Below are positions 25,202-33,798 of a stretch of 42,573 nucleotides of DNA, piece after piece (the first letter of the stretch is position 1; each line of letters opens with the position of its first letter). Source of the stretch: JAFAGX01 sp035623255 (lineage in GTDB: Bacteria > Acidobacteriota > Terriglobia > Terriglobales > Acidobacteriaceae); NCBI GenBank assembly GCA_035623255.1, contig DASPTU010000094.1, forward strand, positions 1 through 42,573, given 5' to 3'. The notes under the pieces are model-generated. The model was not told where the DNA came from. It worked only from the letters and a program-made list of their open reading frames with translations, and made no database searches. Position numbers and translations under genes: made by a program.

Positions 25202-25616
25202 TCGGACTCCGATCCCGCGTGGCTAAGCCGCCGCAGGACTTACCGGATCATTGACAGGAAAGGACTGGGAGGATGGAGCAATGCGATAGTCGGCTTGGGT
25301 ACAGCCCGAATCTGGCCGCAGGAACCGCTCTTCAGCAGCATCATTTCCACAAGCTCGGAAATCGGTCCCACTTATCGCACGTGAGGCGCCGGGTTTGTGA
25401 CCGCTCTCTCAGGTTGTCCTACTCACATCGCCTTTTTAACGAACCGTTGCTGACAACCCGGGGGCCGTTACCCGCCCGGCAACCGTAATAAGCTTCAATC
25501 CTCTGCCCGTCCGTGACCATCCACGACCGGCGTGCCCTCTTCACGCGAGGGCGCTCGTAATCTTGTTTGCCGCTCATGGCAAGCGCGGCGACGCTCCTTG
25601 CCTTCTTCCCGCTGTT
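25202..25616. other. Gene-free region between rodA and the RNase E/G gene
   Basis: 415 bp without a believable gene; the frames that are open here are low-complexity continuations of rodA shadows. A small hairpin CCCTC/GAGGG near 25540-25556 could mark the rodA transcript end. The remainder should hold the promoter and untranslated leader of the RNase gene, but I cannot point to convincing -35/-10 boxes. Confidence 0.4.
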
Positions 25617-26702
25617 TCAGTTTACGTAACGGCGCATGCGAACATTCATCACCATGCCTAGCGCCAGGAACATAAATAAAACGGAAGACCCGCCATAACT
25701 CATTAGTGGCAAGGGGATTCCCGTGACCGGCATAAAACCGACCACCATGCCGACGTTGACTAGTATGTGGAAGCTGAGCACAGCCACCACGCCCATGACC
25801 AGAAATGTGCCAGCACGGTCTGGTGCCGTCTGTGCATTCTGGGTAAGACGCATCAGCACTACAAAGTATAACAGCATTACACTCAAGGCGCCGACAAATC
25901 CGTGCTCCTCGGCAAAAGCAGCAAAGATGAAGTCGGTTTGGGGAACTGGGAGAAAGGACAGATGGGTCTGAGATCCGGCGCTGCTGCCCCAAATCCCTCC
26001 CGATCCTACCGCTATCAAGGACTGAATAACCTGGTAGCCGGAGCCTTGACGATCGGCCTCCGGCTCCATGAAACTGGTGAGCCTCTCGCGCTGGTAAGGT
26101 TTCAACACGTGCCAGGCCAGTGGCATCATCAGACCCGCGAGCACTACTACCGCTAATGCTTGCTTGGCCCGCAGCCCTCCCAGAAACAGACCCATAACGG
26201 CAATAGGAATATAGGTCAAAGCTGTTCCCAGATCAGGCTGAGCTAGAACCATAAGCATCGGCACCCCTACCATCGCTCCAGCCTTGATGAAATCGGACCA
26301 GGAAAGATCTCGTTGATGCAGGTCTGCGATATATTTGGCGACCGCAAGAATCAGGATCAGTTTCACCCACTCGGAGGGCTGAAAGTGGCTGCCACCCGGC
26401 ATTTTTATCCAGCGCCTGGCACCCAGGTACTTTTGCCCAAACAATAGCACTGACACCAGGGAGGCCACGGCAACGATGTACATCCAGTGCACCTTCTCGA
26501 GCATTGCCTGGTAGTTGACGATACTCATCAGGAACATCGCTCCGATTCCGCCGATGACCCAGTAAACCTGCTTGATGTGGGCACCGGCGAATTTCGTGTG
26601 CGCGGTCGCACTGCGAATCTCGGTTACACCCAGGGCGCAGATAATCAGCACGAAGGTGAACAGAAGCCAGTCGAAATCGCGAAATGAGACGTAACGTGCC
26701 AT
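25617..26702 (-). CDS. rodA: RodA, SEDS-family peptidoglycan glycosyltransferase
   Basis: 361 residues, polytopic (about ten membrane helices). SEDS hallmarks are WIKMPGGSHFQPSEWVKL, FLVLAQPDLGTAL-type sequence (VLAQPDLGTALTYIP), the large loop EADRQGSGYQVIQSLIAVGSGGIWG containing the conserved catalytic-type Asp, and the C-terminal NVGMVVGFMPVTGIPLPLMSYGGSS. It polymerises lipid II during cell elongation with PBP2 (MrdA), encoded 77 nt upstream on the same strand. Confidence 0.95.
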   Translation of the reverse strand: MARYVSFRDFDWLLFTFVLIICALGVTEIRSATAHTKFAGAHIKQVYWVIGGIGAMFLMSIVNYQAMLEKVHWMYIVAVASLVSVLLFGQKYLGARRWIKMPGGSHFQPSEWVKLILILAVAKYIADLHQRDLSWSDFIKAGAMVGVPMLMVLAQPDLGTALTYIPIAVMGLFLGGLRAKQALAVVVLAGLMMPLAWHVLKPYQRERLTSFMEPEADRQGSGYQVIQSLIAVGSGGIWGSSAGSQTHLSFLPVPQTDFIFAAFAEEHGFVGALSVMLLYFVVLMRLTQNAQTAPDRAGTFLVMGVVAVLSFHILVNVGMVVGFMPVTGIPLPLMSYGGSSVLFMFLALGMVMNVRMRRYVN

Positions 26703-26721
26703 GAATAGCTGATAGTTAGTA

Positions 26722-26760
26722 GCTAGTAGCTAGAAAATCTGTCCCAACCCAGCTACTAGC
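26722..26760. repeat. Inverted and direct TAGCTA repeats between mrdA and rodA
   Basis: GCTAGTAGCT (26722-26731) and AGCTACTAGC (26751-26760) are perfect 10-bp inverted repeats with a 19-nt spacer. They are embedded in overlapping direct repeats of TAGTAGCTAG. In the mrdA-rodA transcript this would fold as a hairpin ahead of rodA. Confidence 0.5.
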
Positions 26761-26779
26761 GTAGCTAGAGGCTCTCGAT

Positions 26780-28747
26780 TCAATTCACGCCTGGCGCCGC
26801 CGTGGCCAAGGGGAGGCGCTTATTCACAAGATCAATCGCGAAATGACCTCCTTGTAGGACATCGCCGGAACCATCCAGGTCTGTGTCATTCCACACCGCG
26901 CCAATCTCCACCTTTGGTTTGCCTTCGGCCATCTTGGTGGGTTGGCGACGCTCTTTCTCGACATAAGCCTTGATCACCTGAGCAGCAATGCGGGCCGCGA
27001 ATTGCCCGTGCTCTCCACCTTCAAAGAGCACCGCGACCACAACCTCTGGATTTCGCCGCGGCGTAACTCCTACGAACCATGCATTGTCTTTAAACCGCGA
27101 CTTCCCATTCGCGACTTTCACTTTCATCGCGTTACTGATAGTTTGAGCGCTGCCTGTTTTGCCGGCGAAGTCGATTCCTTGCAAATGCGCGCTTGGCGCA
27201 GTTCCTAACGGTGTTGGCACGTTGGCCATTGCGTCAGTAATTATCTCCCAGTTCTGGGGATCGATTGGAACTTGCGCTTTGTCCGGCACATTCGAGGCCG
27301 GCAGCACATTTCCGGGCAAATCAGCTGGATTCGTGACATGCGGACGGACCAGCAGCCCGCCGCTAGCGATCCCGCCAATCGCACGCGCCAGCTGAATCGG
27401 TGTCACGGCGACCGCACCTTGACCGATTCCCACCGAAATCGTCTCTCCTGCGTACCATTTCTGCTTGAAGTTCCGGATTTTCCATTCCTCGGACGGCATT
27501 ACGCCGCTGACTTCCTGCGGTAAATCAATTCCTGTCCGCTGACCCAGTCCGAACATCGTTGCATACCTCGCGATTCGGTCGATACCAAGTTTCTCGGCCA
27601 GCGTGTAAAAAAATACGTCGCAGGACTGATAAATTCCCTTGCTGATCTCAACTGCTCCATGTACCCGATGTTCCGCAGTCACCCAACACTTGAAGTAGCG
27701 GCCATAGAAAACCGCGCCACCGTTGCAGATCACGTGCAAATCCTGGGCGATCCCTTCTTGCAGCCCGGCGGTAGCCATAATGATCTTGAATGTCGAACCG
27801 GGAGCAAGCTGTGCCTGAATTGCTTTGTTCAACAGCGGATGTTCCTCATCTCCGACCAGCTTCGTCCACTGATCGCGCGAAACCCTCACCGCAAAATCAT
27901 TCGGATTAAATGTTGGCCGGCTGACCATTGCGAGAATTTCGCCGTTGCGCGGATTCATCGCCACAATCGCGCCGTTTCGCCCTTCCAATGCCTCTTCCGC
28001 CGCGATCTGCAGATCGAGGTCAACCGTTAGCTTGAGCTGCCTGCCGGGAACAGCGGGAGTCTCGTCGAGCCTGCCGACCTCCCTTCCATGACTATTCACC
28101 ACGGCGCGGCGGAAACCATTCTTGCCCATCAGAATGTCGTTGTATTCGAGCTCGACTCCCGATTTACCCACAACATCGCCGGGATTGTAGAGCTCGAATT
28201 GTGGCTGGTTGAGCATGTCTTCACTGACTTCGCCGACGTAGCCGATCAAGTGCGCCATAAACCCCTTGCGCGGATATAACCTGCGATGCGCCATGATGGT
28301 ATCGAGCTCGGGCAATTCATTGTGGTGAGACTCGACAAATGCCAGCTCATCTGGCGTGATGTCATCCTTGAGATAGATGGGTTGGTATTGTGGTGATCCG
28401 GCGAAGTGGCGAATGCGCTGTTTCAATTCGTCTGGATCGAGGTGCAAGCCTTCGGCGATGAGGTCCGCATCGGTTATCAAGTCACGAGACGAGTCGCGCA
28501 TCAGTAAGGCGCTGAAGGATGGATAGTTGTCCACGATGATTCGGCCCTCGCGGTCAAAAATCTTGCCGCGTGGTGCAAGAATAGGGACATTCCGGATGCG
28601 GTTTTTTTCCGCCAGCGAGGCATAGAAGTCGCTCTGCACCACCTGCAGCCGCCATAGGCCATATGCCAAAACCAGAAAAATGGAAAGAATGATGTATTGC
28701 ACCGCAGTCAGGCGGATGGACGATACCTTTTCGTCGCGACCGAACAT
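26780..28747 (-). CDS. mrdA: Penicillin-binding protein 2, elongation-specific transpeptidase
   Basis: 655 residues. One N-terminal membrane helix (VQYIILSIFLVLAYGLWRL), a PBP dimerisation/pedestal domain (APRGKIFDREGRII, ending in the YPRKGFMAHLIGYVGE segment) and the transpeptidase domain with catalytic Ser318 in APGSTFK (Lys321), SCD in YQSCDVFFY and KTGSAQ. It crosslinks peptidoglycan in the periplasm with RodA and MreBCD. The C-terminal about 50 residues (RRQPTKMAEGKPKVE onward) extend past the domain. It is separated from mreD by two genes that are not normally part of this cluster. Confidence 0.95.
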   Translation of the reverse strand: MFGRDEKVSSIRLTAVQYIILSIFLVLAYGLWRLQVVQSDFYASLAEKNRIRNVPILAPRGKIFDREGRIIVDNYPSFSALLMRDSSRDLITDADLIAEGLHLDPDELKQRIRHFAGSPQYQPIYLKDDITPDELAFVESHHNELPELDTIMAHRRLYPRKGFMAHLIGYVGEVSEDMLNQPQFELYNPGDVVGKSGVELEYNDILMGKNGFRRAVVNSHGREVGRLDETPAVPGRQLKLTVDLDLQIAAEEALEGRNGAIVAMNPRNGEILAMVSRPTFNPNDFAVRVSRDQWTKLVGDEEHPLLNKAIQAQLAPGSTFKIIMATAGLQEGIAQDLHVICNGGAVFYGRYFKCWVTAEHRVHGAVEISKGIYQSCDVFFYTLAEKLGIDRIARYATMFGLGQRTGIDLPQEVSGVMPSEEWKIRNFKQKWYAGETISVGIGQGAVAVTPIQLARAIGGIASGGLLVRPHVTNPADLPGNVLPASNVPDKAQVPIDPQNWEIITDAMANVPTPLGTAPSAHLQGIDFAGKTGSAQTISNAMKVKVANGKSRFKDNAWFVGVTPRRNPEVVVAVLFEGGEHGQFAARIAAQVIKAYVEKERRQPTKMAEGKPKVEIGAVWNDTDLDGSGDVLQGGHFAIDLVNKRLPLATAAPGVN

Positions 28748-28884
28748 CGGGCGAGTAGGACCTGGATCGGCACGGCGATACTTCCGCGCATCCCTGTCCG
28801 ATTCATCCTTTCGGGAAGTTACTTCATTGTAACCCGCAGCGCTGCCGACTGGCCTCTGCCTTTAGTAACGGAAGGGCATCGTCA

Positions 28885-29880
28885 TCACGGGCACGAATAA
28901 GGCGTCCCCGGAATAGCCGGCGTGCCCGGGATAACGATATCTGGCGTGCCCGGGGAACCTGGAGTGGTTGGTGTTCCCGGAATGACGGTCGGGGGCGTGC
29001 CTGGCGTGCCCGGTGTATAACAAGTTCCGTTATTGCTGGATACTTGTGGCACTGGGCGCTTGGCTACCGGCGTGATCACCGGTGGTTGGGTTTGAGACTG
29101 CCGGACAGCATCCTGTACCTCGTTGACTGCCAGCGTCACTGGCTGGGGCAACGTCAGTTCCATCGGAGATCCGACATCCACGTAGAATTGATGGCTCCGA
29201 GCGAGGAGCACTAACGCAACCACCCCGCCCGCGGCTGCGCCCACGACACTTCCGATGGCAACGCCTTTGATGGAGTTAGACGTAAGCGTCGTGCCTCCAA
29301 GTGTGGTGCTCTGCGTAGTATGGACGGCGTGGCCGATCAATGCACCAAGCCCCGCCCCGCCCAGAGGAGCCGCAATCGCAGCCGCGGTGGTCGCTCCACT
29401 GGGATTGCGCCATGCGGTTCCCTCGTCGCCCTCCATATTTTCGGGGCCCGGAACGACGGCGACATATCCGTCTGGAAAGACAACCGAGACCGACTGCATG
29501 TTGAACTCGCTGCGATTGCCATTGCGAGACAGCTTTTCAACCTTGCCCTGAACGTAACCTCCAGCCGGGATCACCACTTGGTTTCCAACCGTCACGGGGG
29601 CCGTCAGCTGCGAGTCAATTTCATCGCCACGATGGGTCGATTTGCTGTCGACCGGATGGGTCAGTACGAGCTGAAGCCGGGTACCGGCGGGAACGATGAC
29701 AGTCTCGGCTTTGTTTGCGGACTTTTCGGCAGTAGGCGGGTTGGCTTGAGAACTCCCCTCAGCTGATGTTGGCGGCTGCTGAGCGGTAATCGGTACAGCA
29801 AACAGCATCGAAGCCATCAGCCCCAGGGCCAGATGAACTCGCGAGGAACGAAGGGCGGAGAGACCACAACGGCGTTTCAT
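28885..29880 (-). CDS. Exported TrbI/VirB10-like protein with Cys-flanked PGTP-rich tail
   Basis: 331 residues. A signal peptide (LALGLMASMLFAVPITAQ) is followed by a disordered linker and a domain with VPAGTRLQLVLTHPVDS, RGDEIDSQLTAPV and VVIPAGGYVQGKVEKLSR, the pattern of TrbI/VirB10-type beta-barrel motifs widely found in acidobacterial exported proteins. A Gly/Ala-rich stretch (about 170-225; AAPLGGAGLGALIGHAV and VGAAAGGVVALVLLA) may insert in a membrane. The tail (about 285-331) is a run of P-G-T-P units between two Cys residues (TCYTPGTPGT ... TPYSCP). No conjugation genes accompany it, so it is not a secretion-system subunit by context. Function unknown. Confidence 0.7.
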   Translation of the reverse strand: MKRRCGLSALRSSRVHLALGLMASMLFAVPITAQQPPTSAEGSSQANPPTAEKSANKAETVIVPAGTRLQLVLTHPVDSKSTHRGDEIDSQLTAPVTVGNQVVIPAGGYVQGKVEKLSRNGNRSEFNMQSVSVVFPDGYVAVVPGPENMEGDEGTAWRNPSGATTAAAIAAPLGGAGLGALIGHAVHTTQSTTLGGTTLTSNSIKGVAIGSVVGAAAGGVVALVLLARSHQFYVDVGSPMELTLPQPVTLAVNEVQDAVRQSQTQPPVITPVAKRPVPQVSSNNGTCYTPGTPGTPPTVIPGTPTTPGSPGTPDIVIPGTPAIPGTPYSCP

Positions 29881-30239
29881 GCTGCACCTCCTGCCGAAAG
29901 CTCTTGTGAACCGGCAGCATTCGGTCGCGCGGTAAGGCCGGCAGAATGCTCAGCTACTACTATAGAACTCTTTGGCTGGCCGACTGTTGCCTGGAGGAGT
30001 TGTAAACAATTGTAAGAAGGATGACTTTGAGGGCAGCAACTGATGGCACTAACCAGCAGAATCTGGCCCGAGGAGCCCAGCCGCGCAATTCTCGGTCGGC
30101 TCCGATGTGATTGACCGGCCAGTAACCCATGTACTCGTTCACAGGTTACTTTTGTGCGCGTGGACGACTAAGGATCACAGACCCGGGCGCCTCGGGACAA
30201 CAATGATGTCGACAGCAACTCCATGGAGAACGCCCCATA
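29881..30239. other. Intergenic region between divergent TrbI-like and PilZ genes
   Basis: 359 bp with no gene. Visible structure: imperfect direct repeats CCGGCAGCATTC and CCGGCAGAATGC near 29911-29955, an ACAATTGT palindrome near 30007, and AGTAACC/GGTTACT arms (about 30121-30150) around a 16-nt loop followed by TTTT, which could be a weak terminator on the plus strand. It presumably carries promoters for both flanking genes. Confidence 0.35.
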
Positions 30240-30611
30240 ATGACAGTTGACCGCCGGCGAGAGCCTCGCACTGAGCCCGACCTTGCGGTAATCATCTGGG
30301 GCATCGATTCCCAAGGCCTGCCTTTCGCGCAGACGGCTCTCGCCCGCAACATCAGCGGGCAAGGTGCACTCCTGTCCGGCCTGACGCAGCTGCTTCGTTG
30401 CGGAGACCTGATCGCCATTCAATATCGAAAAAGCCGCGCCCGTTTTCGAGTGGTCTGGACACGCGATACGGCAAACGGAGACAAAATACGAGCTGCCGTT
30501 CAAAGGTTGGAGAGCGACGAATGTCCTTGGAAGGATGCACTTCAACTGAGGGCCTGTCCAAGCTCCAACGATCCTGAGGCCCTCAGCCTGCATGTTCGCT
30601 TCCGGTCTTAG
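30240..30611 (+). CDS. PilZ-domain protein (candidate c-di-GMP receptor)
   Basis: 123 residues. The N-terminal RRREPRTEPDLAV provides the R-x3-R arginines and ARNISGQGALLSG provides the N-x-S-x2-G strand of PilZ domains, so cyclic di-GMP binding is plausible. The last about 25 residues (CPSSNDPEALSLHVRFRS) lie outside the domain. GGAGAACG precedes the ATG. It is the only plus-strand gene within the mre-mrd-rodA cluster, lying tail-to-tail with mreD (31 nt apart), so a connection to cell elongation or surface functions is possible but not shown. Confidence 0.8.
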   Translation: MTVDRRREPRTEPDLAVIIWGIDSQGLPFAQTALARNISGQGALLSGLTQLLRCGDLIAIQYRKSRARFRVVWTRDTANGDKIRAAVQRLESDECPWKDALQLRACPSSNDPEALSLHVRFRS

Positions 30612-30642
30612 CGCAGACCGCACGAATACCGGCGAGCACCTA

Positions 30643-31179
30643 CTAGGTTCTTTGTTTGAAGCGATCCAGAAGTGCGAACATGGCCACGCCCAACACCGCG
30701 TTAGCCAAGGCCGAGACAAGCTCGCGGGACCAGCTCCAGTGGAGAGTGACTCCGACCAAGCCCCGGGCCACAGTGAAGTACACGATCTCGTGTGCAACAT
30801 AAAAGAAAAGGATGACTAGGAAACGGGAGCCTGCGTTCTCGACGTCGATCTTCACACCTAACGAGGACGCACCGTATCCCACAACCGTATTAGCGATTCC
30901 GTAGACCCCAAGCGGTAACGAAGGCGTAAGCGCATCCTGCAAAATGCCAATGGCAGCTCCAGTCAGCATCCCTGAAACCTGGCTGCGGCGAGCAACGGAA
31001 AAAAAGATCACCACTAGCAGCGGCAAATCGAAAATCGAGAAGAAGTGCAATCGCAACGGCAGGAAAGCCTGCAGGAAAACTGCAATCAGCGGAATCAGAA
31101 TGGCTGCCGGAACGCTGAAGCGGTAGACCTCAACCTGCTCAGTAGATGTGTAAGTGATAGGCACGCTATTGAGGTTCAT
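30643..31179 (-). CDS. mreD: MreD, rod-shape-determining membrane protein
   Basis: 178 residues, five to six hydrophobic helices (ILIPLIAVFLQAFLPL, LPLLVVIFFSVARRSQVSGMLTGAAIGILQD, LVILFFYVAHEIVYF, LVSALANAVLGVAMFALLDRF). Length, hydropathy and position directly after mreC identify it. The start overlaps the mreC 3' end by 14 nt. It helps link the MreB filament to the elongation complex in the inner membrane. Confidence 0.9.
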   Translation of the reverse strand: MNLNSVPITYTSTEQVEVYRFSVPAAILIPLIAVFLQAFLPLRLHFFSIFDLPLLVVIFFSVARRSQVSGMLTGAAIGILQDALTPSLPLGVYGIANTVVGYGASSLGVKIDVENAGSRFLVILFFYVAHEIVYFTVARGLVGVTLHWSWSRELVSALANAVLGVAMFALLDRFKQRT

Positions 31180-32482
31180 CCTGAGGAGGAGATTGGGGTG
31201 TTGTTGATGCAGGGGCTGGCGTTGGGTTCAGACCCGTTGGTTCCGCGACCGAAGGCGGCACTGATTTCTTTGTCGCACGCGACTGGCTGGCGTCGTCCGT
31301 GTTAGCTGTTGAGGTTTTAGGCGTCGCGCGTGGTTTCTGCACTGTAGGACTGCCAGTACCCTCGGTCTTCACGGACTTTGCAACAGGAGAACCGCTCGCA
31401 GAGTTCGATGCGCCCACAGCGTTTCCCGTCGTAAGAGGTGGCTTCTGCACCACCAAGCCATCGCTATTTGATTTACCAGCTTGTGTCGATTCCGCCGATG
31501 CTGGTGTCGTGGCCGGCGGAATCTTCAGTGCGTTTGTCGGAGGCGGTGGCGCGTAGGGATTAGCGATCGCCGGCTGATCAGGTATCGATGGTAGGCGTTG
31601 TGCAAGAATATCCGCGGCGCGAAGATGCTGCGGGTCAGCGACCACTGGCTCCCGTTCCTCCTCTTGCGTGATCACCAGGACTTCTTCGAGACGCCCGAGA
31701 TCGGCCGCAGGCTTCACACGAATGTTCAGAAAGAGCTCGGCCCCAGGCGAGACCTTTGTCACCGTACCGACAACCAGTCCTTTCGGGAAGATGCGGTCAC
31801 CGCCGGAGGTCAGCACCCGTTCTCCAGGCGCCACGGTTTCGTCGGTCATTACCTTTTCCAGAATGAGTTCGCCCACGGGAGTTCCACGCAGCACGCCCTG
31901 TAGCCGCGATTTCTCCAGAACCGCGCCCACGCCGCTCGTCTGGTCATTGATGAGCAGTACGCTTGCCACATGATTTTGCACCCCGCGTAGAACTTTCCCG
32001 ACGATCCCATCCGCAGTGATCACCGGCATATCGGGTTTGATCCCGTCGTGGCTGCCCTTGTCGATGTAGATGGACCGCGATTGTTCACTGCCGCTGGAAC
32101 CAATCACCTGAGCCGCTAAGGTTTTGGCAATGAACCGCTCCTTGAAACCCAGCAGTGCCTGAAGGCGATGGGCCTGTTCAGCATCCTCATTCAACCGGAC
32201 TCGCTCGATTTCGAGCTGTTCGATTTTCTGTTTAAGCTCGCGGTTCTCCTGGCGCACACCCCGCAAATAGAAATAGTTGTGCCAAAGGCTATGCGTACCA
32301 TTCTGGAAACCTACGATGCCCTTCTCGAGCGGAGTTACGGCGTCCACGGCCCACACCCGTATAAGCCGGGTTGGCGCGTTTTCACCCGGTCGTTTGACTT
32401 GGATGGCCAGGCCCAGAACTTGAGCGAACAGCAACGCCGCGAGCACGGTCAGGTTGCGGTAGCGGCTGATGAGATTTTCCAT
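31166..32482 (-). CDS. mreC: MreC, rod-shape-determining protein
   Basis: 438 residues. N-terminal membrane helix (LTVLAALLFAQVLGLAIQV), a coiled coil (RQENRELKQKIEQLEIERVRL) and the MreC beta-barrel core (AQVIGSSGSEQSRSIYIDKGSHDGIKPDMPVITADGIVG, split over about 115-270, then GVGAVLEKSRLQGVLRGTP). From about 285 to the end is a Pro/Ala/Thr/Ser-rich disordered tail of about 150 residues ending PQSPPQDEPQ, longer than in well-studied MreC proteins. It acts in the periplasm, activating PBP2/RodA. Confidence 0.93.
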   Translation of the reverse strand: MENLISRYRNLTVLAALLFAQVLGLAIQVKRPGENAPTRLIRVWAVDAVTPLEKGIVGFQNGTHSLWHNYFYLRGVRQENRELKQKIEQLEIERVRLNEDAEQAHRLQALLGFKERFIAKTLAAQVIGSSGSEQSRSIYIDKGSHDGIKPDMPVITADGIVGKVLRGVQNHVASVLLINDQTSGVGAVLEKSRLQGVLRGTPVGELILEKVMTDETVAPGERVLTSGGDRIFPKGLVVGTVTKVSPGAELFLNIRVKPAADLGRLEEVLVITQEEEREPVVADPQHLRAADILAQRLPSIPDQPAIANPYAPPPPTNALKIPPATTPASAESTQAGKSNSDGLVVQKPPLTTGNAVGASNSASGSPVAKSVKTEGTGSPTVQKPRATPKTSTANTDDASQSRATKKSVPPSVAEPTGLNPTPAPASTTPQSPPQDEPQ

Positions 32483-32601
32483 GGCGCCAGTTTCAAGCGT
32501 CTAGTTTCGAGCACACCAGAAACGTGAAGTGACGGCTTCTACTCCCCAGTTTATCGCCAAAACGGAGGGAACAACTCGAAACTTCAAAATCCAAACTGGG
32601 C

Positions 32602-33660
32602 CTATTCGATCGAGATTTTTCTGAGTAGTTTGAAGTCACTCAACATCTTGCCGGTACCCAGTACCACGCTGCAGAGCGGGTCGTCAGCGATCGAAACCGG
32701 CAGACCCGTTTCTTCCCGAATGCGCTTGTCCAGGTTCTTAAGAAGCGCGCCGCCGCCGGTCAACACAATGCCGCGGTCGCTGATATCGGCAGAAAGCTCC
32801 GGAGGCGTCCGCTCCAGCGCCACGCGGATCGCATTCATAATGGTTGAGACGCACTCGCTCAATGCTTCCCGAATTTCGCTGTCATCAACCGTAATTGTCT
32901 TAGGAACACCTTCGATCAGGTTGCGGCCTTTGATTTCCATTGTCAGCGGCTTTTCGAGCGGATATGCCGATCCAATTTCCATCTTGATTTGCTCGGCCGT
33001 GCGCTCACCTACCAGCAGGTTATATTTTCGCTTCAGATAGTTCATGATGGCTTCGTCCATCTGGTTGCCCGCCATGCGCACGGAGCGAGAATAGACGATG
33101 CCGCTGAGTGAAATGACCGCAATGTCGGTCGTGCCCCCGCCGATATCGACCACCATGTTTCCGCTGGGTTCAGTGATCGGCAGGCCCGCGCCGATCGCGG
33201 CTACCATCGCCTGTTCCACAAGATGTACTTCGCTGGCTTTGGCGCGATACGCCGAATCCATGACCGCACGTTTTTCCACCTGTGTGATCTCTGAAGGCAC
33301 GCCGATTACGATCCGGGGATGTACCAGCATCTTGCGGTTATGCGCCTTCTGAATGAAATAGTTCAGCATCTTTTCCGTGACTTTGAAGTCGGCGATGACA
33401 CCATCTTTCATCGGCTTGATGGCCACGATGTTGCCAGGCGTCCGGCCCAGCATCTCTTTCGCTTCCTTGCCTACTGCCTCAACCTCACCCGTATTCTTGT
33501 TGATGGCCACGATCGATGGCTCATTTACCACAATGCCTTTGCCCCGCGCGTACACCAGCGTGTTTGCTGTGCCGAGATCGATCGCAAGGTCGCTGGAAAA
33601 GAGACTGAACAGCGATCTCAGGTTGTGCGTTCCGTTCGCGTGAAATCCGTTTGATGACAT
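32602..33660 (-). CDS. mreB: MreB, actin-like rod-shape-determining protein
   Basis: 352 residues with actin-fold motifs: phosphate 1 DLAIDLGTANTLVYA, connect regions, phosphate 2 VVDIGGGTTDIAVISL, and adenosine motif GIVLTGGGALLKNLDKRI. It polymerises beneath the inner membrane and organises lateral wall synthesis. It is the first gene of the mre group, followed by mreC after 119 nt. The N-terminal extension (SSNGFHANGTHNLRSLFSLF) contains an amphipathic-like membrane-targeting segment. Confidence 0.97.
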   Translation of the reverse strand: MSSNGFHANGTHNLRSLFSLFSSDLAIDLGTANTLVYARGKGIVVNEPSIVAINKNTGEVEAVGKEAKEMLGRTPGNIVAIKPMKDGVIADFKVTEKMLNYFIQKAHNRKMLVHPRIVIGVPSEITQVEKRAVMDSAYRAKASEVHLVEQAMVAAIGAGLPITEPSGNMVVDIGGGTTDIAVISLSGIVYSRSVRMAGNQMDEAIMNYLKRKYNLLVGERTAEQIKMEIGSAYPLEKPLTMEIKGRNLIEGVPKTITVDDSEIREALSECVSTIMNAIRVALERTPPELSADISDRGIVLTGGGALLKNLDKRIREETGLPVSIADDPLCSVVLGTGKMLSDFKLLRKISIE

Positions 33661-33798
33661 ACGCGCAGCTTTCTCTCTTTAATTAGATCACTTGGGCAGC
33701 GTTCTGGTGGGGGCCATCGTTATTCTATGAGATAACTCTAATCGCTTGCCTACACCAAAGTGCGTGCCCTCAAGAGCATCGCATTCCGCCCCCCTGCC

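Noticed and set aside
25495..25992. 165-codon minus frame overlapping the 3' end of rodA
   Set aside because: It is rodA in another frame plus intergenic sequence; composition is biased toward Arg/Cys with no domain.
28885..29030. CRISPR-like short repeats
   Set aside because: The repeated units are codons for PGTP in an open reading frame with no spacers; no CRISPR array is visible in the window.
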